Assembly: GCA_946186125.1 (NCBI GenBank)
Contig: CAMHLZ010000028.1
Location: 1-48,248, forward strand
Origin: an uncultured Lachnospira sp.
GTDB lineage: Bacteria > Bacillota > Clostridia > Lachnospirales > Lachnospiraceae
Length of the DNA: 48,248 bases
Direction of reading: 5' to 3'
Part shown: one piece after another, positions 1-8,804 of the stretch
Position numbering within the stretch: position 1 is the first letter of the stretch
Layout of the letters: every line of letters starts with the position of its first letter
Position numbers and translations under genes: made by a program
The notes under the pieces: generated by a model
Told to the model about the DNA's origin: nothing
The model's input: the letters and a program-made list of their open reading frames with translations, nothing else
The model's database searches: none

Positions 1-1180
1 AACTTTTATAGTTTATCATAACTTCAAGCGCTTGTCAACAACTTTTTTTATTTTTTTATTTGCTGTCTTCGTGTTTTTCAGACAGCTATGATAGGATACC
101 ACCATTTTCCGACATTGTCAACTACTTTTTTGAAATTTTTTGTAGTTTTTTCTGTGTAGGATTTTATTGCTTCTCACCATTATGGCGATTTGGGGTGAGA
201 TGGTTTGACTGCTTTTTTTATACTCTCACCCATTTTTGCTTTTATTGATGGTTAGGTGAATTTCCCCATTCACTTGATTATATTTAGGACTGAAAAATCT
301 CGACATGGTTTGATTGTAAATACTACTAATTATTTCACCTAAATTTGTTGAAACATTGTTTGTGCATATTGTTATCATGGTTTTCTAACCCCAATATATA
401 TACTTATCCTATAAAATATACTATAATTAATTACATACTTCATTTTCAATACCCTCATATTACTGACAAACTTTGAAAAAAATACAATTAATTACAAATT
501 TAAGAGAAAAAAATGTCTACTTATATAAACAAAAAACTCCACTACAAGCTTTTAGTCAAGCGGTTTGTAAACCAGGTAATGCAAAACTCTTTCATAATCA
601 AGTGGTAATGTATCAACTGTTGATATCATTTTTATGTACTCAATTGTCAACTATTCCTGATTATTACTCGCCATTATCAATAGATTACTTAATTACAGAT
701 TACTATAAACAAATCGACTTCTCTCTATCTGTGATACATTAAGTAAATCATGTAATGACTATTGCGATTTGCTTTGTAATCGCCAAAATATATTCAATTT
801 ATTCGATATTTCCATTGTTGCACTCGATATAATAATATCACATATTAATCTAAGGCAAAGTAAGCCTTTTACTAAAGTCCCAACTTACTCTGATTTAAAA
901 CACTATAATGCAAATAAAAGATACTGCCCAATGTGTTGTCAAATTCCGTGTTGCATAAGAGCAAATTCGTTTTTGATAATAAATAAAATATTGCAATATA
1001 TATTTTTCATTAAATATGTATTATATATTCATCTTTATTAACAATATCGTTGCAATCTCTTTTTAATGCATAAAAGAACTTCTTTCGGAGCCCTATAGAG
1101 GTCTAGATTTTCGTCCGCACCCCCGACTCGAAATATAAATGCTATAACATTTATATTTCCTGCCCGAATTATATTATTTT
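1..1180. other. AT-rich stretch without convincing gene
   Basis: I see no supportable gene here. The short open frames (near 60-248, 473-742 and 769-1041) lack ribosome binding sites and recognisable domains, and read like translated AT-rich DNA. Positions 1080-1130 form a small GC-richer island, followed by a perfect 12-bp hairpin (1130-1141 with 1148-1159, 6-base loop) that lacks a T-run and so is not a classic terminator. The stretch could be decayed sequence or an untranslated region. Confidence 0.5.
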
Positions 1181-1184
1181 AAAA

Positions 1185-1232
1185 AAACTGATATGTAGCT
1201 TTAACTTAACATTAAATACCACATATCAGTTT
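1185..1232 (-). terminator. Intrinsic terminator of the metalloprotease gene
   Basis: A perfect 12-bp inverted repeat (AAACTGATATGT at 1185-1196, ACATATCAGTTT at 1221-1232) with a 24-base loop lies just past the stop codon. Read on the minus strand the stem runs straight into a T7 tract. The loop is long for a terminator, but position and T-run fit. Confidence 0.7.
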
Positions 1233-1246
1233 ATCATTTCAGATCA

Positions 1247-2395
1247 TTAGTATACTATTCTTATTGCTTCGTCCTTTTTCAAAATAGGAAACTTAACTTT
1301 TTTACTTGATTTTTTTCCGTTTTCTCTTTGTATTACAACGAAATTTCCTTTTTTCCCTTTTAGTTTACTTTCTTTTATGGTTATATTCATAGAAGAACTA
1401 TCTACTGCAAATTCTTTTACCGTTTTACCCTTGTATTTAAATATTAACGTTGAATTAGCAGCCGTTTGTACACTGTATTCCATTCCATCATCGACATGCC
1501 GTGCTTCAATACATACCGGATCTTCTGAAATATACTTTTGAGCTTTTACAGTTTTATACTCAGATATCCTTTCCTTTTTAGAATTCAATCCGGATATCTT
1601 AATATCTTTTCCCTTCGTATAATCAAATACAAGCTTGAATTCATCAGACTTTACCTTTACAGTTTTATTCTTTCCATTGTAACCGCCTCTAACATACTTA
1701 CATCTTGCTGCTTTTCCGGTAATGGTAATTTTTTTTGAACTATATCTTACCTGTACATTTTTAATCTCCGGGATATCTATCATGAAATATTCGGTTACAG
1801 TTACTATGTCATCTCCTCCAACCAAATCTCCACTTATAGCTGTAGAATACCTTTTTTCCATACCTCTGATATCACAACCCTGAATACCATAGCATCTGTT
1901 CGCCGGGTTCATCAATGATATACTTCCCGCATCATTGTGTGCAAGCCCTAATGCATGTCCTAATTCATGTTCAGCTACATTCACAATCTCCGAATCGGTA
2001 TAGTCGTATTTTTTAAATACCGCCCTGTTTAGCATAACTTTATTCTTTTTAATATGCCCATCCCAGACTCTGTATTTGGTAGTGCAATATCCGGCTACTC
2101 CAATACCGCTTTTAGAATCATCTTCATATGACGAAAGAGTAGTTTTGGATGAACTCTTCTCCGTCCATTTAAAACCATTATCTGTCCATTCTTTTGTTGC
2201 TTTAGCCCAAATATTTTTATATTTATCTGACGTCGATTTTACCTGATAATTAGCCTTCTTATTCACATATCTCCAGCCATTCATAGGTGTTGGGTCTTTT
2301 GTAATTCCATATGCAGTTGAGCTGATAACCATAATCGCTGTCATCGAAGCCGTCATAAGTTTTATCGCTTTGTTTAATAATTCTTTTTTTATCAT
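1247..2395 (-). CDS. Secreted matrixin-like zinc metalloprotease
   Basis: The 382-residue protein has a Sec-type signal peptide (about residues 1-30, cleavage probably after the SSTAYG region). It carries the extended zinc motif HELGHALGLAH at 143-153 (ligands H143, H147, H153, catalytic E144) followed by a Met-turn candidate LMNP at 161-164. This is the metzincin layout seen in matrixins (family M10) and related secreted proteases. Residues about 205-382 show no known domain to me, but their alternating short strand-like segments suggest one or two Ig-like beta domains. There is no LPXTG motif, so release into the medium or loose wall attachment is expected. The start is supported by AGGGAG about 10 bases upstream. 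The substrate is unknown. The gene stands alone, with its own terminator. Confidence 0.8.
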   Translation of the reverse strand: MIKKELLNKAIKLMTASMTAIMVISSTAYGITKDPTPMNGWRYVNKKANYQVKSTSDKYKNIWAKATKEWTDNGFKWTEKSSSKTTLSSYEDDSKSGIGVAGYCTTKYRVWDGHIKKNKVMLNRAVFKKYDYTDSEIVNVAEHELGHALGLAHNDAGSISLMNPANRCYGIQGCDIRGMEKRYSTAISGDLVGGDDIVTVTEYFMIDIPEIKNVQVRYSSKKITITGKAARCKYVRGGYNGKNKTVKVKSDEFKLVFDYTKGKDIKISGLNSKKERISEYKTVKAQKYISEDPVCIEARHVDDGMEYSVQTAANSTLIFKYKGKTVKEFAVDSSSMNITIKESKLKGKKGNFVVIQRENGKKSSKKVKFPILKKDEAIRIVY

Positions 2396-2652
2396 TACCT
2401 GTTTCTCCCTTCATAGTTATACAAAAAGAATATCATGGTCAAAAATCATCTGTCAATCGCCACATGTGCGAATTAATAATAAATATTTTTTTCTCTGTTA
2501 TTTTTTGTCATGTATTGTAAAAAAATAATATTTCATAAAAGCCAAATCATTACCGTCATTTTTTTCTCAATTAATAATCATATAAATTAATCCTATATAT
2601 ATGATGAAGAGCTTTGTTTTAAAATTCACAAAGAAAGGATGGTGACTTTGAT

Positions 2653-3496
2653 ATGGTTATTTCTCACAAACAAAATAATAACGGTATCCCATTTAAGTCT
2701 TATTCTTTCGCAAAACGTAAGGTCATAGAAATAAAGCGTAAGCTAGTATAGTCGTTTTAAATTAACCCTACCTTATATTTTGGATATGATTTCACTCTGC
2801 AAGGCAGAGGAATGAGGCGTAGCCGGTGGCTACGTCGATTGACGATAACGCCGCAGATGGAATGATAGGCAAATATAAAGTGGGTGTATTTAAAAACGAC
2901 TATACTAGCGTGTGGAAATGGTGACAGTGAAGAACTACAGCTTGCACTGACACACGCCAAACGCATGGAGTATCAGAAAGCAATGATACGCAGGCTGCAC
3001 AGGAAGAAATTGCAAAAAGGAAGATGCTATTTTTGATGAACGACAACATATGAGTGAAGAATCCAATAAAGCAATCAGCGAACAATCATACAGAAATTTG
3101 TCAGATAATGATTCTGCACCATATACAGATGAAATGGTGGCAGATCTTAATTCTATGATTGCTGAATTCGGCGAGGAAGAGCTTAAAAAACTTGAAGAAG
3201 AAATGGAACAGCTGGAGGGACTTGAGGTCGTAAATCCACACATGAGTGATGCTGATTTAAAAAAATTAAATACAAAACACAGAAATGCCGAAAATAAAGC
3301 TCTTATTAAAGCAGATATGGATTATCTAAAAGGAATTATAAAACATACAATCCTAAAAGATAATACCATCCCTGATACCTCTTGCAATTCAAGATTTTCA
3401 GCAGTAGCTGAACCATCATTATTAATGGACGTAAATATAGGAACCGATGCCGCTATACCTAACACCGAACCATCCTCTGTAGACATACAGATTTAA
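2653..3496 (+). pseudogene. Conserved hypothetical gene broken by a MITE and a frameshift
   Basis: A reading frame starts at ATG 2653 after a good AAAGGATGG-type ribosome site but stops at 2749-2751, inside the left end of an inverted-repeat element. Joining the flanks with one copy of CTAG (2743-2746 to 2909) keeps the frame open through an E/K-rich helical segment containing LQLALTHAKRMEYQKA. A second break follows at an A5 run (3014-3018): with one A fewer the frame runs into the open frame 3050-3496, giving 226 residues in all. The C-terminal part (EFGEEELKKLEEEMEQLEGL, then KHRNAENKALIKADMDYLKG) is acidic and probably coiled coil. From memory this resembles an uncharacterised Lachnospiraceae family. 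The 3050 frame has no ribosome site of its own, so the gene is probably dead. Confidence 0.75.
2742..2909. mobile_element. MITE-like inverted-repeat element, about 158 bp plus CTAG flanks
   Basis: The two ends are near-perfect inverted repeats: GCTAGTATAGTCGTTTTAAAT at 2742-2762 and its complement at 2888-2909, with a single-base indel. Both ends are flanked by CTAG (2743-2746 and 2905-2908), which may be a 4-bp target duplication, although CTAG is itself a palindrome. The inside is GC-richer than the surroundings and holds small hairpins (2795-2809, 2819-2833, 2833-2844). It codes for no transposase. It sits inside a gene and is therefore an insertion, presumably moved by a transposase encoded elsewhere. 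Confidence 0.75.
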
Positions 3497-3497
3497 T

Positions 3498-3546
3498 AAA
3501 ATGCCGAAGATGCATGGATTAATCACCCATACATCTCCGGCATTTT
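3498..3546. terminator. Bidirectional terminator between convergent genes
   Basis: A nearly 20-bp stem (3498-3517 with 3527-3546, two mismatches, 9-base loop) has A-runs on the left and T-runs on the right, so it can stop transcription both ways. It serves the broken plus-strand gene and the minus-strand MBL gene, whose last codons lie inside it. Confidence 0.8.
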
Positions 3547-4637
3547 ATATATCCTTCCACTTCAAGCTCATCTATACTTTTATTTGTGTACTGCTTGTTC
3601 TTTTCTTTAATATCAACCACAGAACTACATCCCGGCATATGTATCTTACGCGTATTAGTATTTATTATAAATGTAAAATCAGACGGAATAATGGTAATAG
3701 TAGTCGGATTATCTATTACAGAATGTGATACGTTCTCTCCTGATTTCCATGTCTGACTTGGTGAACAACTCCATCTGATTTCTTTCCCATCAGATACAGC
3801 CATTATACTCCCCTGCTCATCTGTCCTAAAAACCATAACACCAGCCGTTCTAAGCCTATTCAATATCTCTGCGTGAGGATGACCGTATACATTTCCTTCC
3901 CCACAGCTTATCACACAATATTTAGGATTCATCTGTCTGAATAAATTATCTGACGTAGCCGTTTTCGAACCATGATGTCCTGCTTTATACACGTCAATAT
4001 TCTGTATGTCGTTTCCATACAAATCCACCAAATCATTTTCAGCCGCTTCCTCACAATCCCCAGTAAACAGAAAGCTATTTTCACCATGCTTTATTAAAGT
4101 TACAATTGAACTATCATTCGAATTATCATATTTATATGACGGTCCTAATATTTTAACCATTGCACTTCCCAGACAAAACGTATCTCCTACAGCAGGACGC
4201 ATCGGTGTAATATTTTTGTATGATATTTCATTCATTAGATTTTCATATGTTTTTGTATCATTTTTTTCATCTGTCATTATGACACGTGCAATATCCATAT
4301 TGCTTATAATCGAAGCTGCACCATCAATGTGATCTGCATCAGGATGCGTCAGAATAAAATAATCAATTATCTCAACATCATGTTTTTTTAAATAGTTCCT
4401 GATCCAGGTTCCTTTTCCATTTCCTCCCGCATCTATCAGCATGGATTTTTCTCCGCACTTAACTAATGTACAATCTCCCTGACCTACATCCAGAAAATGA
4501 ATTTCTAAATCATCTTTCAATTCCGTTTCTATATTTTTATCATATATTTCCACCCCGGGAAAACCACAACCTGTCAGTACAAGCAATAATAGCACTGCCA
4601 AAATCCGGCTAATTACTCTTTTTACATAACTATTCAT
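3519..4637 (-). CDS. Exported lipoprotein MBL-fold hydrolase, ComEC C-terminal-like, with Ada-like zinc domain
   Basis: The 372-residue protein begins with a lipoprotein signal whose lipobox LTGC has its cysteine at residue 24. The metallo-beta-lactamase domain follows: HFLDVGQGDC (47-56), LTHPDADHIDG (96-106, metal ligands), FTGD (191-194), AGHHGS (219-224) and GHPH (252-255). This is the set found in the ComEC/Rec2 C-terminal domain and related extracellular nuclease- or phosphodiesterase-like proteins. Residues about 325-372 contain a Cys pair CRRC (366-369) and an upstream H-x-P-x-C, resembling the zinc-binding domain of Ada and of some secreted nucleases. No competence channel is attached, so a stand-alone enzyme at the outer membrane face is likely. 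It lies 27 bases after the Cys-rich small protein and probably shares its transcript. Confidence 0.82.
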   Translation of the reverse strand: MNSYVKRVISRILAVLLLLVLTGCGFPGVEIYDKNIETELKDDLEIHFLDVGQGDCTLVKCGEKSMLIDAGGNGKGTWIRNYLKKHDVEIIDYFILTHPDADHIDGAASIISNMDIARVIMTDEKNDTKTYENLMNEISYKNITPMRPAVGDTFCLGSAMVKILGPSYKYDNSNDSSIVTLIKHGENSFLFTGDCEEAAENDLVDLYGNDIQNIDVYKAGHHGSKTATSDNLFRQMNPKYCVISCGEGNVYGHPHAEILNRLRTAGVMVFRTDEQGSIMAVSDGKEIRWSCSPSQTWKSGENVSHSVIDNPTTITIIPSDFTFIINTNTRKIHMPGCSSVVDIKEKNKQYTNKSIDELEVEGYIKCRRCMGD

Positions 4638-4664
4638 AAATATAATTCTTTCCTAATTGCATGC

Positions 4665-4895
4665 TTAAAGCATTGAAATCACTTTCTTATAATTTTCGGG
4701 TTTATGTGGAAAATTGCATTTTACACAAGACTTAATCTTTTTCCCACTTTTTTCTATATATTCAGGACTTCCAGGACATTTTTCCTTATTGTACAAAGGA
4801 CAATAGCAGAATAAACAATTAAAATCCCCTTCCATCTGATGACAAGGGAAAAACTTACACTTTCTATTTTCAAAAAAACAATATGAATTCTCCAT
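4665..4895 (-). CDS. Cysteine-rich small-domain protein, probable metal binder
   Basis: The 76-residue protein has ten cysteines, among them CFFENRKCKFFPCH, CLFCYCPLY, CPG and CVKCNFPH. This matches the 'cysteine-rich small domain' family (Pfam PF04071, as I remember it), thought to bind zinc or an iron-sulfur centre. Length is typical of the family. An AAGGAAGTGAG ribosome site lies before the ATG. It is the first gene of a two-gene unit with the exported MBL hydrolase. Biochemical function is unknown. Confidence 0.75.
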   Translation of the reverse strand: MENSYCFFENRKCKFFPCHQMEGDFNCLFCYCPLYNKEKCPGSPEYIEKSGKKIKSCVKCNFPHKPENYKKVISML

Positions 4896-4994
4896 TATCT
4901 CACTTCCTTATTATAATTGCTAATTCTTCATTTACCTGTATATACCACTTCACTTTCTGCGTTTTAAAGGCTGCATCCGTTATTTTTAATCTAA

Positions 4995-5026
4995 AAATCC
5001 GGCAAACCATCTGATTCACCGGATTT
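4995..5026 (-). terminator. Intrinsic terminator
   Basis: AAATCCGG (4995-5002) pairs with CCGGATTT (5019-5026). On the minus strand the stem is followed by a T5 run. It ends the gene at 5053-5484. Confidence 0.75.
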
Positions 5027-5052
5027 GCTTACTAATATTTCTTTCATAAACT

Positions 5053-5484
5053 CTAAACCGCATAATCTACAGATACACCAGCCAGTGAAAGTCTGTCAGC
5101 TGATTTCGTATTTTGCGCATAATCATCATCATTATATTTTATCTGTGTGGTTGTAACTCCTCCTGACACATATACCCTTCCACATTCAGGACATGTATCA
5201 GTCTTAATTGCAACAGAAGCCTGAAGAACTTCTCCATTTTTTCGCGATGCTTTTTCGTATGCATTCACAACATGCTCATGCTCATGACTTCTGACAGCTG
5301 ATGCTGCAGCCTGAGGGCTAATGTGTGATGCACTCTTAAAAGAGACCATTTCATCAGACCCATCCTGATATTTTCTATTTTTACAAGTTTCACACTCTTC
5401 CAATCCCTGGCGTTTTCGCTGCTTCACTATTGGATCATAGGGATTTTCATAAATCGCATCTCTATTACTTATAGAATTAATCAT
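5053..5484 (-). CDS. Conserved hypothetical protein with two CxxC pairs
   Basis: The product has 143 residues if started at ATG 5484. An in-frame GTG three codons upstream is too close to the AGGAGAG ribosome site, so I prefer the ATG. A CETCKNRKYQDGSD segment (near residues 32-45) and a CPECGRVYVSGG segment (near 106-117) look like a zinc site. Between them is an alanine-rich helix ending in SHEHEHV, a His/Glu-rich stretch that resembles a degenerate metal-binding or protease-like motif. I recall this arrangement as a widespread conserved protein of Lachnospiraceae without assigned function. It lacks a signal peptide, so it is probably cytosolic. Confidence 0.65.
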   Translation of the reverse strand: MINSISNRDAIYENPYDPIVKQRKRQGLEECETCKNRKYQDGSDEMVSFKSASHISPQAAASAVRSHEHEHVVNAYEKASRKNGEVLQASVAIKTDTCPECGRVYVSGGVTTTQIKYNDDDYAQNTKSADRLSLAGVSVDYAV

Positions 5485-5686
5485 ACGAATCACTCTCTCC
5501 TATCTCAATATGAACTTCATTATAAACATGTTTCTTCTTATTACGTATATTATAACATAATAAGAGTGTATCTTCTATAGTTTAATTGTATCTTTACATC
5601 AATAAACGCAGAATTAGATTCGTATGCTTGGTAATTATGCAGGATTTCCGTCACAACACTAAATATACATCACAAATTTTTTTGCC

Positions 5687-6997
5687 TTATCTTTCCATCT
5701 TCCAGTATGCAACTGAATACGGAGGCAGCTCACTTCCTCCTCCAAAATCATGTGTATTTCCTGTAATTAAATCAACCGCAGTTCCACATCCTGCATCAAA
5801 ATGGGCTGTGTAAGCATTATCTGATGCATTTATCGCCACCAGAACACGTTCTCCTTCACATGCACGCTCGAAAATACACTGATGGTTAGTTAGCACTACG
5901 TTTCTATAATTTCCATAATTCAATGCTTTACTCTCTTTTTTAGCTTTTGCCAGTTTTGAAATAAATTCACTTAACTCGTTAAACTGTGGTTGTTCAAAGG
6001 ACGGACGAAGTGCAGGATCCCCCTGATGTTTTTCAGCCTTTTCTCCCCATTCACTTCCATAGTAAACACATGGAATCCCAGGCATTCCAAAAGCCAGACC
6101 ATAAACAAGCGGTAAGTGATTCGAATTAGATAGAATACTTGCAATACGCGTTACATCATGATTATCAACAAACGACAATAAATGTCTTCCTTTATAGAGT
6201 GTCCACTGTTCCGGTCCAAACTGTCTCGCAAGCGAATGACAAATTTCAAACATATTCATACTATTAAAACTCGAATAAAGGCCCTTATAGCACTCATAAT
6301 TAGTAACCGAATGACACATAGATTCATTCATCCACTGATTATAGTCACCGTGAAGTGTCTCCCCTACCAGATAAAATTCATTTTTTAAAGAATCTGTATA
6401 ATTTCTTAATCTCCTTAAAAAATCATGATCAAGGCAATATGCTACATCAAGTCTGAGTCCATCAATATCAAATTCTTCAATCCATCCTTTTACGGCACTA
6501 AAAATATGATTAATCACTTCTTCGTTTCTAAGATTTAATTTTACAAGATCAAAATTGCCTTCCCATCCTTCATACCAAAGTCCGTCATTGTAACACGAAT
6601 TTCCATCAAAACTAATGTGAAACCAATCCTTGTACCTCGAATCCCATCTATTCTTCAAAACATCCTGAAATGCAAAAAAACCTCTTCCGACATGATTGAA
6701 TACGCCATCCAGAACTACCTTAATTCCTTCTTTATGCAGTTCTTCACACACCTTCTTAAAATCTTTATTTGTACCAAGTCTTACATCTATTTTCGTATAA
6801 TCTCTTGTATTATATCCATGTGTATCTGATTCAAACACAGGAGAAAAATATATAGCATTCATTCCCAATTTTTTTATATGCGGAATCCAATCAATCACCT
6901 TTAATATTTTTGATTCCAATTTTCCATCATTTTCAAATGGTGCCCCGCAAAATCCCAAAGGATAAATCTGATAAAATACGCTTTCATATGCCCACAT
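5687..6997 (-). CDS. GH13 alpha-amylase-family enzyme, cytosolic
   Basis: The 436-residue protein shows the GH13 signature regions: DGVFNHVG (97-104), GLRLDVAY (180-187, nucleophile D184), VGETLHGD (211-218, acid/base E213) and FVDNHD (276-281, D281). The (beta/alpha)8 barrel fills about residues 10-370 and a short C-terminal beta domain follows. There is no signal peptide, so it should act on internal maltodextrins or related alpha-glucosides. Length and the compact N-terminus fit maltodextrin glucosidase or oligo-glucosidase types more than secreted amylases. Exact specificity cannot be read from sequence alone. GAGGAGG precedes the ATG. It appears to be monocistronic. Confidence 0.88.
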   Translation of the reverse strand: MWAYESVFYQIYPLGFCGAPFENDGKLESKILKVIDWIPHIKKLGMNAIYFSPVFESDTHGYNTRDYTKIDVRLGTNKDFKKVCEELHKEGIKVVLDGVFNHVGRGFFAFQDVLKNRWDSRYKDWFHISFDGNSCYNDGLWYEGWEGNFDLVKLNLRNEEVINHIFSAVKGWIEEFDIDGLRLDVAYCLDHDFLRRLRNYTDSLKNEFYLVGETLHGDYNQWMNESMCHSVTNYECYKGLYSSFNSMNMFEICHSLARQFGPEQWTLYKGRHLLSFVDNHDVTRIASILSNSNHLPLVYGLAFGMPGIPCVYYGSEWGEKAEKHQGDPALRPSFEQPQFNELSEFISKLAKAKKESKALNYGNYRNVVLTNHQCIFERACEGERVLVAINASDNAYTAHFDAGCGTAVDLITGNTHDFGGGSELPPYSVAYWKMER

Positions 6998-7069
6998 TTT
7001 TAATAATTCCTCCTCTTTTCATGAAATGTAACACATTTATCTTAACATATTTTTTGCAAAAATAACAGA

Positions 7070-7095
7070 CAATTCATCTCATATTTGATGAATTG
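7070..7095 (-). terminator. Probable terminator after the flavodoxin gene
   Basis: CAATTCATC (7070-7078) pairs with GATGAATTG (7087-7095). On the minus strand it is followed after a few bases by TTATTTTT. The stem is AT-rich, so strength is uncertain. Confidence 0.45.
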
Positions 7096-7122
7096 CCTGA
7101 TCATATTTATCCATTATTTAAT

Positions 7123-7554
7123 TTATGCTGATGCAAGCTGTTTTCCCAGTTCTATACACTGTGTAATTCCATCTTCATCAGGTGTCTCATGACACATCAA
7201 TCCTTCACCATTTAATACTTTGGCACCGGCTGATGTCATTCTGTCAACCCAATCACGCATCCATTCTCCGTCTCCCCATCCATATGAGCCAAACAAAGCT
7301 ATTGTTTTTCCTGATATGAAACATTCTACAGAGCTTACAAATGGTTCCATCTCTGTTTCCTCAAGAACTTCCGCTCCCATTGCCGGGCATCCTAGTGCAA
7401 ACACATCTGATGACTCCAACACATCCAATGACGCGTCACTTACAAAAATTACCTCTGCTTCTTTTCCGCCCTCTTCAATACCTCTTCCAATCGCTTCAGC
7501 CATTATCTGAGTATTGCCTCCCTGTGTCCATAAAACTACTTGAATTTTACTCAT
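7123..7554 (-). CDS. Flavodoxin
   Basis: The protein has 143 residues from ATG 7554, chosen because AAGGAG lies 5 bases upstream; the longer frame would begin before that site. The FMN phosphate loop is WTQGGNTQ (9-16). Tryptophan replaces the usual serine at its first position and one glycine is added. ALGCPAMGAE and GSYGWGDGEW form the isoalloxazine-contact loops. This is the short-chain flavodoxin of anaerobes, an electron carrier that can replace ferredoxin when iron is short. It is the last gene of a unit with DUF3793 and DUF2325, behind an operator shared with a metal transporter, which fits an iron-limitation role. Confidence 0.9.
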   Translation of the reverse strand: MSKIQVVLWTQGGNTQIMAEAIGRGIEEGGKEAEVIFVSDASLDVLESSDVFALGCPAMGAEVLEETEMEPFVSSVECFISGKTIALFGSYGWGDGEWMRDWVDRMTSAGAKVLNGEGLMCHETPDEDGITQCIELGKQLASA

Positions 7555-7615
7555 TTTTTCTCCTTCCCACCTGATAGGTGTCATCTAATTAAATTTATAT
7601 GCTAACATACTCTAT

Positions 7616-8215
7616 TCATACATAGCTACAGCAAATATCAAGAATATCTGTCATGCCAACTCCGTACGAAAGAAGCTGTATTAGGCGTTCTTTTGCATTC
7701 TCAAAATTTCGAAATATTTCCATTTTCTTTTCCTTATTTTTGTACACTTTCCAATAACCTGTGTATATACTCTTGTCTCCCTTATATTTTATAAATCCCA
7801 AAACATCTTCTGCCGGATAACCTAAAAGAAGACCCATTTCATGTGGAAATTCTACATTTTTTTGTAAATATCTGCGGTAACGGTTTTCAAATTCTTTAAT
7901 AATACAATCTAAGTTATCGCAAATATATCCTTCTTCTCTTAGAATTTTTCTAACTTCTTTCTCCTTCAAATACTTATCAAGACTTTCTCTGTGATACAAA
8001 AATATCATCATTTTATCACACTTTTTTCCAAGAACGTGCCATGAAATTTTACTATTTCTTAATATCCGAAGCATCACAAAATAATCTTCTGAAGATATAT
8101 TGAAAATATTTGACGGTTTTAACCCTACTATCAGTGGTGCACATTGAAATGCCAGCTGTAAATCGATTCTGTCCAGCTTAGTTTCATTAACTATACGGCA
8201 TGTTTCCTGACTCAT
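7616..8215 (-). CDS. DUF3793 family protein
   Basis: The 199-residue soluble protein contains the family hallmark FPHEMGLLLGYPAEDV (about 123-138) and CAPLIVGLKPSN near the N-terminus. DUF3793 proteins are common in Clostridia and, from memory, sit next to flavodoxins, DUF2325 and ferrous-iron transport genes. That is the arrangement here, apart from the missing feo genes. Function is unknown. AGGAGG precedes the ATG by 8 bases. It lies 61 bases upstream of the flavodoxin start and 44 bases after DUF2325, so all three are probably cotranscribed. Confidence 0.85.
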   Translation of the reverse strand: MSQETCRIVNETKLDRIDLQLAFQCAPLIVGLKPSNIFNISSEDYFVMLRILRNSKISWHVLGKKCDKMMIFLYHRESLDKYLKEKEVRKILREEGYICDNLDCIIKEFENRYRRYLQKNVEFPHEMGLLLGYPAEDVLGFIKYKGDKSIYTGYWKVYKNKEKKMEIFRNFENAKERLIQLLSYGVGMTDILDICCSYV

Positions 8216-8259
8216 CCTAATTTCCTCCTAAAAGTCTTATAAAATATGATTTTCATTTT

Positions 8260-8565
8260 TTAACATGTACATGCCTGCTGATTTTTATTCAAAAAGTTTT
8301 CCAATACGCTTGAAAGAGAGGCCGCACTGCTTGAATGAGTTCTTGCTATCTGTGTATTAGTTCTTTTTGCCTCGCTTACCGCACTATTTACCATCTTGTG
8401 TGATACTGTATTTGTAAATATAATTACAAGATCAGGTGTACCTATCTTTTTCTTAAATCCGCTTTTCTCTTTCACAAACACCTTTGCTTTACATCCGTGG
8501 TTTTTACATATTTTTTCATATTGGCAAACCATACACTCATTTCCACCTATAATCACCACACTCAT
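8260..8565 (-). CDS. DUF2325 family protein
   Basis: The 101-residue protein opens with MSVVIIGGNECM and has PDLVIIFTNTVSHKMV in the centre, the usual pattern of DUF2325: a small Rossmann-like domain with conserved Cys residues (C12, C15, C21, C25) and a CTC end. A metal- or redox-sensing role has been guessed for the family but is not established. It is the first gene of the DUF2325-DUF3793-flavodoxin unit, with AGGAGGTG before the ATG. The palindrome at 8639-8652 lies about 75 bases upstream. Confidence 0.8.
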   Translation of the reverse strand: MSVVIIGGNECMVCQYEKICKNHGCKAKVFVKEKSGFKKKIGTPDLVIIFTNTVSHKMVNSAVSEAKRTNTQIARTHSSSAASLSSVLENFLNKNQQACTC

Positions 8566-8638
8566 ATCTTACACCTCCTATTATACGCCGTGTTTATCAA
8601 ACTTGAATTATTTATTTCAAAGTACTTCCTCATACTGA

Positions 8639-8690
8639 TTAGTTATAACTAACTCATGTTTAAAAAAAATCGTCACACGAGTTAGTTTAC
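8639..8690. promoter_or_regulatory. Palindromic operator upstream of DUF2325 operon
   Basis: TTAGTTATAACTAA (8639-8652) is a perfect palindrome, extended on the right to AACTAACTCATG. A second inverted half-site GAGTTAGTTTA follows at 8680-8690. Nearly the same sequence occurs at 10352-10367 before the ZIP transporter gene. The GTTAGN-type arms resemble DtxR/IdeR-family metal-regulator boxes. The identity of the regulator is inference. Confidence 0.6.
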
Positions 8691-8753
8691 ACTTACTTTT
8701 ATGAATTGTCAATACAAATTTTTTCGAAAAAACAGCTTTTATGAACGCAAAAA

Positions 8754-8791
8754 CACAGCAGGTACATCTTGTGTATGTTGTACTTGCTGTG
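8754..8791 (-). terminator. Intrinsic terminator after the peroxiredoxin gene
   Basis: CACAGCAGGTACA (8754-8766) pairs with TGTACTTGCTGTG (8779-8791), with one G-T pair. Read on the minus strand, a T5 run follows. It ends the ZIP-peroxiredoxin unit. Confidence 0.8.
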
Positions 8792-8804
8792 CTTTATGTG
8801 TTTT

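Noticed and set aside
473-1041. Two open frames of about 90 codons as genes or transposase remnants
   Set aside because: No ribosome sites, no domain, composition of AT-rich noncoding DNA; I could not match any transposase motif.
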